DNA from: Burkholderia cepacia
GTDB taxonomy: Bacteria; Pseudomonadota; Gammaproteobacteria; Burkholderiales; Burkholderiaceae
Length of the DNA: 64,000 nucleotides
Assembly (NCBI RefSeq): GCF_029962485.1
Contig: NZ_CP073637.1
Span: 1,860,001-1,924,000 of the forward strand
Reading direction: 5' to 3'
The notes beneath the pieces are model-generated. The model saw only the letters and a program-made list of their open reading frames with translations, searched no databases and was not told the origin of the DNA. Positions 53,946 through 62,883 of this stretch are shown here, one piece after another (the stretch's first letter is position 1; each line of letters starts with the position of its first letter). The translations under genes and the position numbers were made by a program.

Positions 53946-56744
53946 TCAGAACTTGTACGTTGCGCCGACCTGCGCGAACCGGCCGATGTACGAATACACC
54001 GACGTGTCGTACCCGCTCTGGTCCAGCGTGCCGTTCGCGAAGATCGGATCGTACGGCGGCGTGCGGTTGAAGATGTTGTTGATGCCGCCGTAGATCGTCC
54101 AGTTCTTGAAGCCCGTGTACGTCATCATCAGGTTGAACTGGCTGTACGAACCGACCTTCGACGGCGCGGGCGCCGGCAGCAGGTTCTGCGCATACGGGCC
54201 CGTGAACTCCCACGTCAGCGCCGCATCGAACTTCCGGTAGTTCCAGTCCAGCGTCGTGTTGCCGCGCCAGCGCGGGAAGCTGCCGCCGAACGGCTGAGTG
54301 ATCGTGAAGTTGTTGCCCGCGCCGTTGACCGGCGTACCGCCCGGGAAGCCGATCTTGTAGCTGTTGATGTACGCCCAGTCGCCCGACAGCGTGATCGTGC
54401 CCCAGCCCTTGAGCGGCAGGCCCTGGCGGAACGTGCCCTCGAAGCCGTTCGTGTCGAGGTAGCCGAGGTTCTGGTACGGGATCACCTTGTACAGCAGCTG
54501 GCCCGTCGTCGGATCGGTCACGACCTGCGACGGCGTGCCCTGGCCGATCACGTTGTCGATGCGGATCTTGTACCAGTCGAAGCCGAGATCCGTGTAGCGG
54601 CTCGGCGACACCTGGAAGCCGATGTTGAAGTTGCGCGTGCGTTCCGGCGCCAGGTTCGGGTTGCCGACGGTGATCGACGTGTAGTTCTGGCCCGTGGCCG
54701 GATCGACCTGGATGCCGAGCGTCTGCGACTTGCTGTCCTCGACGAAGGTCGGCGCGCGGAAGCCGCGGTTGTACGACGTATACAGCGTGAGCGCCTTGAT
54801 CGGCTGGTAGCGCAACGCGAAGCGCGGCGAGAAGGCGCCGCCCACGTCCGTGTAGTGGTCGTAGCGACCGGCCTGGCTGAACGTCAGGTTCTCGAGGATC
54901 GGCACGTTGATCTGGTAATAGACGGCCGCGACGTTGCGCTGGCCGTTCACCGTCTCGAGGTCCGGCGTGATGACCGCCCCGCTCAGGTATTCGGAGCCCG
55001 GCGTCAGCACTTCGCTCTGGTGCGTGAACTGCGCGCCGAAGCCGATACCGACGTCGCCGGCCGGCAGATGGAACAGGTTCGGCGTCGACAGCGTCGCGTC
55101 GATCGTGTCGAGCTTCGAGATGCCGAGGTTGTTCGCTTCCTGGTACAGCCCGTTGAACGCGTTCGGCGTGGCCGCCGGGTTCGCGAAATTCAGCGTGCCG
55201 TTCTGGTAGATGTTGTTCAGCGCATTGACGTTCAGCTGGTTCGTGAACACGTTCGACACCGTGCTCTGCGAATGACTGACCGACGTCGCCCAGTCCCAGT
55301 CGCCGTACGGCAGCGTGAACGACCCCTTGATGCCGGCGGCCGCGCGCCAGTAGTTGGCCCAGGTCTTTTGCGCGACCGTGTTCGGAAACGCGTAGGTGAG
55401 CGGCGTGGCCGCGCCCGTCGTGTTGTACGGGTTGCTGACCGGCACCGTGTAGTTGAACGGCGACAGCAGCTTCGTCTGCGGATTCCAGACGAGCGCCGGG
55501 TTCTGCGAGTTGCCGATCACGTTGTTCCACAGGCCGTCGTTGGTCGTGGTCGTGTTGTAGCTCTCGAGGAAATCCGCGAACGCGGTCGTCTTGTCGTCGA
55601 TCTTGAAGTCCGCATGGAGCTTCGCGTTCAGGCGCTCGGTCATCGGCAGGATCGACGTGCTTTCGGCGGTGTTGTACGCGCAGACCGTGCCCGGCGAGCC
55701 GGCCGACAGCGAATTCGACGCGGCCGGATGGACCGAGCCGCCGAACGGGCAGCCCCCGCTCAGCGCCTGTGCGACGCCGCCGGGCATGTTCCAGTACGAC
55801 GGCGCGAGCAGCGAGAAGCCGCCCGGCTTGCCGGTGAAGTCCTGGTTGCGCGTCGAATCGCGGTCGGCCAGCGTGAAGCCGTTCGACTTGTAGTAGCTGA
55901 GCGCGGCCGTCACGTTGAAGCGGTCGGCGTCCAGGTCGCCGAAGCCGCCGAGCACGCCGAACTTCATCGTGCCGTCGCCGTTACCGGCGTTGATCGCGCT
56001 GCCGAGGCTGCCGTCGAGCTGCAGGCCGCGGAAATTGTGTTTCGTGATGATGTTGACCACACCGCCGATCGCGTCCGAACCGTACTGCGACACGGCGCCC
56101 GTCTTCACGATTTCGATCCGCTCGATATCGTTGAGCGGGATCGTGTTGAGGTCGAAGAACGAATCGACGCTATTCGAAAAGAACGCGTACGGCGCGACGC
56201 GCTGGCCGTCGACCATCACGAGCGTGTACTTCTCGGAGAGGCCGCGCAGCGCGATGCCGGCTGCGCCGGCCGCAAAGTTGCCCGATTGCCCTTCGCCCCA
56301 GCTGTTCGCCGAGTTGGCCGCCGCGTCGCGCAGGAAGTCGGTGACGGTCACCGCGCCGCTGGCCTGGATTTCCTTCGGCGTGATCGTCTGCACCTGCTGG
56401 AAACCCGTCTTGTCGGCCTGCCGGATCAGCGAACCCGTCACTTCGAAGCGCTTGATCTGCGCGACCTTGCCCTGCCCGTTCGAACCGGGTGCGGCGGGCG
56501 TTGCTTCGGCCGCTGCACCGGATGCCGCATCGGGCGCCGCAGCCCCCGTTGCAGCGGCGGCGCCGGCCGTCCCGCCCGCCTGTGCGACGGTCACGGGCGC
56601 GCCGTTCGCGACCGCATCCGCGACCGCGACGGCGCCCGGCGCCGGCTGGCTCTGGGCGAACGCCGGCGGCGCCAGTGCGGCCGTCAACGCGAGTTCCGCC
56701 CAGACTATCCTCTTGATGGCCAACGCCAACACTCTCTGCTTCAT
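53946..56744 (-). CDS. TonB-dependent outer-membrane receptor
   Basis: A 932-residue outer-membrane receptor. The signal peptide ends AFAQ (about residue 30). An Ala/Pro-rich stretch to about residue 80 precedes the TonB box-like RFEVTGSLI and the plug (TPKEIQASGAVTVTDFLRD, then GAVSQYGSDAIGGVVNIITK). A 22-strand barrel ends in FAQVGATYKF with the terminal Phe. GAGGGAA lies before the ATG at 56744. The barrel has Asn-rich long loops typical of nutrient receptors of the large Xanthomonas-type group. Next to yejABEF, a peptide-like ligand is likely. Confidence 0.95.
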   Translation of the reverse strand: MKQRVLALAIKRIVWAELALTAALAPPAFAQSQPAPGAVAVADAVANGAPVTVAQAGGTAGAAAATGAAAPDAASGAAAEATPAAPGSNGQGKVAQIKRFEVTGSLIRQADKTGFQQVQTITPKEIQASGAVTVTDFLRDAAANSANSWGEGQSGNFAAGAAGIALRGLSEKYTLVMVDGQRVAPYAFFSNSVDSFFDLNTIPLNDIERIEIVKTGAVSQYGSDAIGGVVNIITKHNFRGLQLDGSLGSAINAGNGDGTMKFGVLGGFGDLDADRFNVTAALSYYKSNGFTLADRDSTRNQDFTGKPGGFSLLAPSYWNMPGGVAQALSGGCPFGGSVHPAASNSLSAGSPGTVCAYNTAESTSILPMTERLNAKLHADFKIDDKTTAFADFLESYNTTTTNDGLWNNVIGNSQNPALVWNPQTKLLSPFNYTVPVSNPYNTTGAATPLTYAFPNTVAQKTWANYWRAAAGIKGSFTLPYGDWDWATSVSHSQSTVSNVFTNQLNVNALNNIYQNGTLNFANPAATPNAFNGLYQEANNLGISKLDTIDATLSTPNLFHLPAGDVGIGFGAQFTHQSEVLTPGSEYLSGAVITPDLETVNGQRNVAAVYYQINVPILENLTFSQAGRYDHYTDVGGAFSPRFALRYQPIKALTLYTSYNRGFRAPTFVEDSKSQTLGIQVDPATGQNYTSITVGNPNLAPERTRNFNIGFQVSPSRYTDLGFDWYKIRIDNVIGQGTPSQVVTDPTTGQLLYKVIPYQNLGYLDTNGFEGTFRQGLPLKGWGTITLSGDWAYINSYKIGFPGGTPVNGAGNNFTITQPFGGSFPRWRGNTTLDWNYRKFDAALTWEFTGPYAQNLLPAPAPSKVGSYSQFNLMMTYTGFKNWTIYGGINNIFNRTPPYDPIFANGTLDQSGYDTSVYSYIGRFAQVGATYKF

Positions 56745-57062
56745 CTTGTTCCCTCTCGCTCGTAGTAAGACCCCACCTGCTGTGCGCCGGAACCTTGTGA
56801 ATTCCTTGCGCGTCCTGGGTGCCCGTGTACCGGAACCCGCGATTGCCACTCATTCGACCGCCATGACGCGAACGGATCGGCCTCGGGGCACCAGTGCCAT
56901 TCAGCACGACCGGTTTTTCTGATTTTGATTCGCCATACTAATTACCTACAATGAGCGCATTGCCTGCTTCTTCCCGACCCGACGGACGGCGCGTCCTGCT
57001 GCACGCCCCTCCTTCGATCGGATACTTCTCCTTCGTCGCGGCCCGACGTGCGGCCGCCGCCG
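56745..57062. other. 318-bp promoter region of the receptor gene
   Basis: No gene. The AT-rich patch at 56915-56950 (TTTTTCTGATTTTGATT, CATACTAATTACC) is the only candidate promoter and control region for the receptor. A single inverted element GGTAATTAGTATGG lies there on the minus strand. No clear Fur box is visible. Confidence 0.5.
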
Positions 57063-57638
57063 CTAGAACAGCCTCGGCGTGCCGACCCAGACGATCACCG
57101 CTTCTTCGTCGGCCGTGTTGTGCCACGCATGCGGCATCGTCGACTCGTAATGCGCGGTGTCGCCCTCGTTCAGCGTGAACGTGCAGTCCTCGAGTGTCAG
57201 CGCGACCTGCCCGCGCATCACGTAGACGAACTCCTCGCCCGCATGCGTGGTCATCTCGGACGGCGACTGCCCTGCCGGCATCCTGACGAGGATCGCGTCG
57301 AGCTTGCGGCCATCGACCAGGTTCGTCAGCCGGGCGAACAGGCTCGTCGAGTTCGCGAACTGGAAATACTGCAGCGCATTGCCGCGACATACCGAACGCG
57401 CTTCCGTCGGCGTGTCGATGAAGTACTGCATCGTCACGCCCAGCGCCTTCGCGATCCGGACCAGCGACGTGATCGACGGCGTTGCCCGCCCGCGTTCGAC
57501 CTGCGACAGGAACGGCTTCGAAATGCCGGCGATGCCGGCGGTTTCGTCGAGCGTAAGTTTCAGGCGCTGGCGCAGCGCCCGGATCTTGTTGCCTAGCGAC
57601 ACGGCGACGAGCACCGACTCATCAGGGGGCACAACCAT
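57063..57638 (-). CDS. XRE regulator with cupin domain
   Basis: A 191-residue protein with an N-terminal helix-turn-helix (KIRALRQRLKLTLDETAGIAGISKPFLSQVE, about residues 18-50) and a C-terminal cupin (THAGEEFVYVMRGQVALTLE, then TMPHAWHNT). This PuuR/SinR-type family senses small metabolites such as amines, amino acids or peptides through the cupin. It lies between the TPR gene and the receptor on the same strand, 318 bp before the receptor, so it is the natural regulator of this locus. Confidence 0.9.
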   Translation of the reverse strand: MVVPPDESVLVAVSLGNKIRALRQRLKLTLDETAGIAGISKPFLSQVERGRATPSITSLVRIAKALGVTMQYFIDTPTEARSVCRGNALQYFQFANSTSLFARLTNLVDGRKLDAILVRMPAGQSPSEMTTHAGEEFVYVMRGQVALTLEDCTFTLNEGDTAHYESTMPHAWHNTADEEAVIVWVGTPRLF

Positions 57639-57939
57639 GGATGAACTGAGCCTCGCAGTCGAAATCGGTTTGATGTCGGCGATCCTTGACCGATGCGACG
57701 ATGCGCACCGCCCGGCGCGATACGCGCCCGCGCACGGCAGCCGCGTGCGGACGGTGCGCGGCGCAGCACGGCACCGTCTCGGCCGGTCCTCGCTCGTCTC
57801 GCATATTTCATTCGGTTTACTAACTAACAAGATTGCCCCTTTTCCCTGTCTGACCTGACCGTCATGCACCGAAACGCTCGCGGCAGCACACCGCTTGCCG
57901 ACCCGCGCCCGCAGCGTGCGCCGGCGCCCTGTCGTTGCG

Positions 57940-59130
57940 TTACCGGGATGCCACTGCCGTCCACAGCCTGGCCAGGTCACCGGAACCGTCGGTCCCCTTG
58001 ACCGTGCGCAGCACCTGGACCGCGTGCGCCTTCTGGCCGGCCACGTAGTACGCCTCGCCGAGCCGCAGTCGCGCCGCGTCGGGATGTTCGAGGCCACCCT
58101 TCGCGATTGCCTGCTCCATCATCGGCAGCCCCTGCTGCGCCTGGCCCGCAAAGACGAGGTTCATGCCCGTGTCGAGCGGCGTTGCCGGCGTCGCGGCGTC
58201 TCCGCCCGCTTGCGCGCGCTTCGCGGCAAGCGCCTGCAGCCGTTTCTCGCGGTCCGCCTGCGCGTCCTTGCCGAGTACGCCCGACGCGAACCCCTGGTCG
58301 ATCACCTGCTTGCCTTCCGCCGGCGATCCCGCAACCAGCGCGAGCTGCGTCATCTCCATGTACGCGTCGGCCGTCGCGAGCGATCCCGTCGCGCGCCGCA
58401 ACCGGTAGATATCGAGGTCGAGCGACGACAGATACCCGGGCGTGCCGCGAATGGCCGTGATCATTTCGTCCCAGTACGCGGGGCTCGGATGATAGGCCAC
58501 CAGCAGCCCGAGCGCACCGCGATACGCATTGCCGTCCTTCACTTTCTGCGCGCACGTCGCGAGCATCTGCAACTGCCCCTCGTCCGGTGCGTGCCCGCCG
58601 CTCGCCTGCGCATCGGTGCTCGCCTTCAACTGGCTCACGACCGGCGCGCAATCGTTCGACAGGTAATACGACTGCGTGAGCAGCGTGCGCATTTCGGGAT
58701 CCGTGCCGCCTGCCTTCAGGTAACGCTGGGCGATCCGGATCGCCAGCGGGTAATTCTTCTGCTGGAAGTAGATGCCGGCCAGCGCGGCCGTCGTCCGCTG
58801 CTCGTCCTCGCCCGACAGCCGCCCCGAGCTCAGTACCGTCTCGTAGGCCTGCGCGGCCGTGCCCGTCTCGCCGGCCGCCATGGCTGCAGCGCCGCGCATC
58901 TCTTCCACCATGTACGTTTCGTACGGTGTCCGGTTTGGCACGGCAGCCGCCTGGGCGATCTTGCCGAGCGCGTCGCGATACTTGTGCGCGCGGTACAGCT
59001 CCTGCGCCGCCGCGAGCGGTTTCGCCACATCCGGCCGCAGCGCGTCCGCCGGCAATGCCGGCCGGCCGAGCGTGCAGGCCGCGCCGAGCGCCGTCACCGC
59101 CATGATCCGTTTCCATCGTCGCTGGTTCAT
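57940..59130 (-). CDS. Tetratricopeptide-repeat exported protein
   Basis: A 396-residue protein with a signal peptide (about residues 1-27, ending LPADA) and repeated TPR-type helices (AAQELYRAHKYRDALGKIAQAA, AALAGIYFQQKNYPLAIRIAQRYL, LRLGEAYYVAGQKAHAVQVL). It should lie in the periplasm and scaffold protein contacts. It starts 16 bp after the second exbD gene, so it belongs to the tonB operon. TPR partners of TonB-ExbB-ExbD2 systems are known in some Gram-negatives; their role is unsettled. Confidence 0.85.
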   Translation of the reverse strand: MNQRRWKRIMAVTALGAACTLGRPALPADALRPDVAKPLAAAQELYRAHKYRDALGKIAQAAAVPNRTPYETYMVEEMRGAAAMAAGETGTAAQAYETVLSSGRLSGEDEQRTTAALAGIYFQQKNYPLAIRIAQRYLKAGGTDPEMRTLLTQSYYLSNDCAPVVSQLKASTDAQASGGHAPDEGQLQMLATCAQKVKDGNAYRGALGLLVAYHPSPAYWDEMITAIRGTPGYLSSLDLDIYRLRRATGSLATADAYMEMTQLALVAGSPAEGKQVIDQGFASGVLGKDAQADREKRLQALAAKRAQAGGDAATPATPLDTGMNLVFAGQAQQGLPMMEQAIAKGGLEHPDAARLRLGEAYYVAGQKAHAVQVLRTVKGTDGSGDLARLWTAVASR

Positions 59131-59146
59131 CGGCTCGTCCGTTTCG

Positions 59147-59578
59147 TCATTGCATGAACTGTTCGTTACCGATCAGGCCGATCTTGGTCGCGCCCACGCG
59201 TTGCGCCGACGCCAGCACGGCCGCCACGTCCTTGTACGGCACCAGCTTGTTCGGTCGCAAGTGGATCTCCGCCTGCACGGGTTCCGCCGCGACCTGGGTC
59301 AGTTTCGCCTCGAGCGCCGAACGGTCCGGCACCGGTGCGCCGTTCCATGTCGTCGTGCCGTCGAAGTCGATGTCGATCTGCACGACTTCCGGCGGCGTGG
59401 CCGGCGGCGGCGGGTTGCCGACCGGCAGGTCCATCTTCACCGAATGCATCTGGATCGGAATCGTGATGATCAGCATGATCAGCAGCACCAGCATCACGTC
59501 GATCAGCGGCGTGGTGTTGATGTCGACCATCACTTCCGGTTCCGCATTGCTCCCGCCCGAAGGCACGTTCATCCCCAT
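59147..59578 (-). CDS. exbD: ExbD/TolR-type protein (second)
   Basis: A 143-residue ExbD with a short cytoplasmic start, one membrane helix carrying the essential Asp (DINTTPLIDVMLVLLIML) and a periplasmic domain (EIHLRPNKLVPYKDVAAVLASAQRVG). AGGAGT precedes the ATG at 59578. It is separated from the first exbD by a 323-bp gap that holds the hairpin repeat array, and followed after 16 bp by the TPR gene. Confidence 0.93.
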   Translation of the reverse strand: MGMNVPSGGSNAEPEVMVDINTTPLIDVMLVLLIMLIITIPIQMHSVKMDLPVGNPPPPATPPEVVQIDIDFDGTTTWNGAPVPDRSALEAKLTQVAAEPVQAEIHLRPNKLVPYKDVAAVLASAQRVGATKIGLIGNEQFMQ

Positions 59579-59590
59579 CGTCGACTCCTG

Positions 59591-59884
59591 TCGACCCACG
59601 TTAGCGCTTTAGCGCTTACGTGGGTCCCATGCTTTGCGGTCGACCCACGTTGGCGCTTTAGCGCTTACGTGGGTCCCATGCTTTGCGGTCGACCCACGTT
59701 AGCGCTTTAGCACTTACGTGGGTCCCATGCTTTGCGGTCGACCCACGTTAGCGCTTTAGCGCTTACGCGGGTCCCATGCCTTGCGGTCGACCCACGTTAG
59801 CGCTTTAGCACTTACGCGGGCCCCATGCCTTGCAGCCGACCCACATTAGCGCTTTAGCACTTACGCGGGCCCCATGCCTTGCAG
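59591..59884. repeat. Six tandem 49-bp hairpin units
   Basis: Units begin at 59591, 59640, 59689, 59738, 59787 and 59836, each exactly 49 bp. Each has an inverted repeat (GACCCACGTTAGCGC against GCGCTTACGTGGGTC, one mismatch, TTTA loop) followed by CCCATGCTTTGCGGT. Units toward 59884 carry mostly C/T and G/A changes (TGGGTC to CGGGCC, TTTGCGG to CTTGCAG). Several keep stem pairing as G-U or G-C. The array fills the gap between the two exbD genes. Confidence 0.95.
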
Positions 59885-59901
59885 CCGATCCGCGTCGCCA
59901 C

Positions 59902-60324
59902 CTAACCGCCGCGTGCCGGCGGCTCCGTAATGAATGACAGCTTCGCGATTCCCGCGCGCTCGCACATCGTGACCACCCGGCCGATGAACTCGTAGCGCGT
60001 GTTCTGGTCGCCCCGCACGTGCACGCTCGGCTGGGGCTGCTGCTGCGACACGCCCTTCAGCTTCGCGAGCAGCGTCGGCGCGTCCACCAGCTGCTCGCCC
60101 CAGAAGAAATCGCCGTCGCGATTCACCGCGATCTCGATACTTTTCGGCGTCGTCTGCAGCGGCTGCACCGTCTCCTTCGGCAGCTGAAGCTGGATCGTGT
60201 GCGTCACGACCGGAATCGTGATCAGGAAGATGATCAGCAACACCAGCATCACGTCGACGAGCGGCGTCGTGTTGATGTTGGCGATCACCTCGTCGCTATC
60301 GTCCTGCCCGACGTTCATGGCCAT
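59902..60324 (-). CDS. exbD: ExbD/TolR-type protein (first)
   Basis: A 140-residue ExbD with the Asp-bearing membrane helix (INTTPLVDVMLVLLIIFLI) and a periplasmic domain containing VHVRGDQNTRYEFIGRVV. GGAGACG precedes the ATG. It follows exbB by 20 bp. With the second exbD it gives the operon two ExbD isoforms, which could exchange or form mixed dimers in the motor. Confidence 0.93.
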   Translation of the reverse strand: MAMNVGQDDSDEVIANINTTPLVDVMLVLLIIFLITIPVVTHTIQLQLPKETVQPLQTTPKSIEIAVNRDGDFFWGEQLVDAPTLLAKLKGVSQQQPQPSVHVRGDQNTRYEFIGRVVTMCERAGIAKLSFITEPPARGG

Positions 60325-60344
60325 CGCGCGTCTCCGTCAGCCGG

Positions 60345-61253
60345 TCAGTTCGCGAGCGAAGCCGCCGGCGACGCCGCGCGCACCGGGCGCCGGTTGCCGG
60401 CCAGCAGCACGGTGTGCAGCTGTGCGCCGAAGTTGCGAACCCGCTCCATCACCGACTTGTTGCGCCGGACCAGGAAGTTGTAGCCGAGCACCGCCGGCAC
60501 CGCGACGGCAAGGCCGATCGCGGTCATGATGAGCGCCTCGCCCACCGGGCCCGCGACCTTGTCGATCGACGCCTGGCCCGCGATGCCGATCGCGGTCAGC
60601 GCGTGATAGATCCCCCAGACCGTGCCGAACAGCCCGACGAACGGGGCGGTCGACCCCACCGTGGCCAGGAACGCAAGCCCGTCCTGCATCCGGTTCGACA
60701 CGTTCGTGATCGAGCGCTCGACCGACACGTCGATCCACGTGTTGCGGTCCACCGCTTCGAGCAGCGCGTCTTCGTGATGCTCGCCGGCTTCGATCGCGGT
60801 TTCGGCGATAAAGCGGAACGGCGACGCCTCGTCGAGCAGCCTGGCGCCCTCGGCCAGGGACGGTGCGGTCCAGAGCTGCGCGTCGGCCAGTTTCGCGCGC
60901 CGGTTCGCACGCAACTGCTCCAGGAACTTCGTGATCATGATGTACCAGCTTCCCATCGACATGATCACCAGCAGGATCAGCACGAAACGTGCGACGAAGT
61001 CGCCGTTCTTCCATAGCGCGCCGAGCCCGTACGGATTCTCGACCGCTTCCGTCGTGGCCGGCGCGGGCGGCGGCGCAGGCTCGGCGGCGGCCGGCACCGG
61101 AGCCGGCGCGGCCGACGGCGCCGCGGCCTGCGCCGATGTATTGGCCGCCCCGCTGGCTTGCGCATGGGCGAGCTGCGGCGCAACGAACCCGTCGACCACG
61201 GCGACGGACATCAACATGCTTGCCGCCAGCGCGGCCAGTGAACGCTTCGTCAT
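60345..61253 (-). CDS. exbB: ExbB/TolQ motor protein
   Basis: A 302-residue MotA/TolQ/ExbB proton-channel protein. It is longer than E. coli ExbB because of a signal-like N-terminus and an Ala/Pro-rich stretch to about residue 75. Three membrane segments follow. The core VGSTAPFVGLFGTVWGIYHALTAIG and the last-segment EALIMTAIGLAVAVPAVLGYNFLVRR are diagnostic. It drives TonB with the ExbD proteins. It lies 86 bp after tonB. Confidence 0.93.
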   Translation of the reverse strand: MTKRSLAALAASMLMSVAVVDGFVAPQLAHAQASGAANTSAQAAAPSAAPAPVPAAAEPAPPPAPATTEAVENPYGLGALWKNGDFVARFVLILLVIMSMGSWYIMITKFLEQLRANRRAKLADAQLWTAPSLAEGARLLDEASPFRFIAETAIEAGEHHEDALLEAVDRNTWIDVSVERSITNVSNRMQDGLAFLATVGSTAPFVGLFGTVWGIYHALTAIGIAGQASIDKVAGPVGEALIMTAIGLAVAVPAVLGYNFLVRRNKSVMERVRNFGAQLHTVLLAGNRRPVRAASPAASLAN

Positions 61254-61339
61254 ACCCCACTCCAGTTCTTTCGTTGAACTTAATACCTAAGTTCGAGACG
61301 GTTTTCCCCGACCCGGCTCGCGCCGGGTCGCCCACTGCA

Positions 61340-62038
61340 TCAATTCAGATTGAACGAGAACGGCACCTGGACCCGCACCGACTGGCCCTGTGCGACGCAT
61401 TTGAACCGTTTCACGGTGTTGAACGCGGCGCGATCGAGGATCGGATCCGCGGACTGCGCGACGCGCTCGTTCGTGATGTTCCCTTCCGCATCCACGACAA
61501 ACTCGATCGTCACGTCACCCGTGATGTTGTTTTCCTGTGCTTCCTTCGGATACTGGATCGACGCGCGCAGCGTGTCCGAATTCGGGCAGACGACCCCGAC
61601 GTCATGGCTAACCGGCTTGGCCGGCGCCGGAGGCGCCACCACCGGCGCCTGCACGGCCGGCGCGGACGGCACCGGGGCCGACTGGTGCGTGATCGTCGCC
61701 TGGGGCGGCGCCTGCACCTGCACTTCCGGCGGCGGCACGAACGGCGGCGGCGGCGGCGCGAATTTCGGCGGCGGGAGTTTGACCACGGGCATCGGCGGTG
61801 GCGGCGGCGGCTTGACCGGCTCGATGATGCGGGTTTCGATCGGATGCTGGATCACCTGCACGACTTTCGTCGCGAGGCCGTTGAGCAGCGCGTAGATCAG
61901 CACTGCATGCAGCACCAGGACGATCCCGATGCCGCCGAACCGGCGCACCGGGTTCTGCTGCTTCTTGCCGAACTCTCTCGGACGCCCCAGCGTGGCCAGT
62001 CCGCTGTTCGATGTAGCCAGATGTTCTTCGACTTTCAT
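61340..62038 (-). CDS. tonB: TonB energy-transducing protein
   Basis: A 232-residue TonB. A short cytoplasmic start precedes one membrane helix (GIGIVLVLHAVLIYALLNGL, with the conserved His). A Pro-rich linker follows, with repeated PPPPPMPVV/PPPKFAPPP stretches (about residues 75-140). The C-terminal domain has YPKEAQENNITGDVTIEFVVD. It couples the inner-membrane gradient to the outer-membrane receptor. The first gene of the operon, it starts from an AT-rich upstream region at 62039. Confidence 0.94.
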   Translation of the reverse strand: MKVEEHLATSNSGLATLGRPREFGKKQQNPVRRFGGIGIVLVLHAVLIYALLNGLATKVVQVIQHPIETRIIEPVKPPPPPPMPVVKLPPPKFAPPPPPFVPPPEVQVQAPPQATITHQSAPVPSAPAVQAPVVAPPAPAKPVSHDVGVVCPNSDTLRASIQYPKEAQENNITGDVTIEFVVDAEGNITNERVAQSADPILDRAAFNTVKRFKCVAQGQSVRVQVPFSFNLN

Positions 62039-62883
62039 GCCCACCATCCATCCCCCAAGCGATTCGCCCAGTTTCGGGTTGCGGCCGGCAGCGCAGCCAG
62101 GTCGGCAGCGCCACCGCATCACCCCGAAAATTTCATTTCAAATTCAATTAGCAATCCGAATTGAAAGAATTACATTCGAATTTCAATTAATTCTTTTCAA
62201 GGAATCGTTCCGGCCGGCGCGGCCCGGCTTTACGCCGGAAAACCACGCGCCTGCACGGTCAGGCAATTGTCAGCTGAGCTGGCGCCACCTCGTATTTCGT
62301 ATGACGATTCGCCGTTCGTTACGCGGTGATGTCAATGGCGCCGTTCACTTGGGTGCAGAAGATAGCAAGGAAAAAATTTTGTCGTCAAACTTTATTTGAT
62401 GCCCAAATACAAAGTTTGGAGGGTTTATTCAAATAATATTCCGGTAAGCACAAATCAAGTTTTTATTATTCAAATGGTAATTGATTTGTATGGGTATATT
62501 CGAAACCGGATATTAAACCCTTCCGACATAGATAAACGCATATTTCCCGCGTCGCAGCAAAAGTGACCGGCATTGGAGGCAACGAACCGAACGCATTCCG
62601 TCACCTCGCCAATGCCGGCAGCGGTCGTTCGACGCCCTCGTCACCGGTGTGGAGTCGCGCCAACATCGCATGCAGCGACACGTCGATGGCGTGACGCATC
62701 ACTCGAAATATAAATAGGAATCCGACATAACACAGGCAATATGAAGATCGATCAAATCATCACAATACCACTTCGCATATCAAATTAACTGGTTTGAACA
62801 ACACGCCTTTGACAGGCACACGCCCCTTCATCGGCGCGCACGCATGCGCGCCGCCTTCGCACGTCACCGCATTCGCCGTCCCG
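62039..62883. other. 845-bp AT-rich intergenic region
   Basis: Unusually AT-rich for this genome, especially 62130-62200 and 62350-62530. No gene is supported. It should carry the tonB promoter. The inverted repeat AATTGAAA...TTTCAATT (62159-62166 and 62181-62188) is a candidate control site. No convincing Fur box is visible. The composition suggests acquired or nucleoid-protein-silenced DNA. Confidence 0.6.
62832..62853 (-). terminator. Hairpin after the YbaK-type gene
   Basis: CGGCGCGCA and its complement flank CGCA, 31 bp past the minus-strand stop at 62884. There is no T-run; it is a possible 3' hairpin. Confidence 0.35.

Noticed and set aside
51443..54070. 875-codon plus-strand frame opposite yejA
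   Set aside because: A mirror frame with Arg/His/Val repeats and no ribosome site or motif.
53799..56765. 988-codon plus-strand frame opposite the TonB-dependent receptor
   Set aside because: It is Arg/Val-rich without any domain and arises from GC bias on the strand opposite a real gene. The receptor has signal peptide, plug and barrel features.
59591..59884. CRISPR array
   Set aside because: The units are contiguous 49-bp tandem copies with no variable spacers and no cas genes.
62100..62200. Fur box upstream of tonB
   Set aside because: The AT-rich repeats do not match the GATAAT-type hexamers at the needed spacing.
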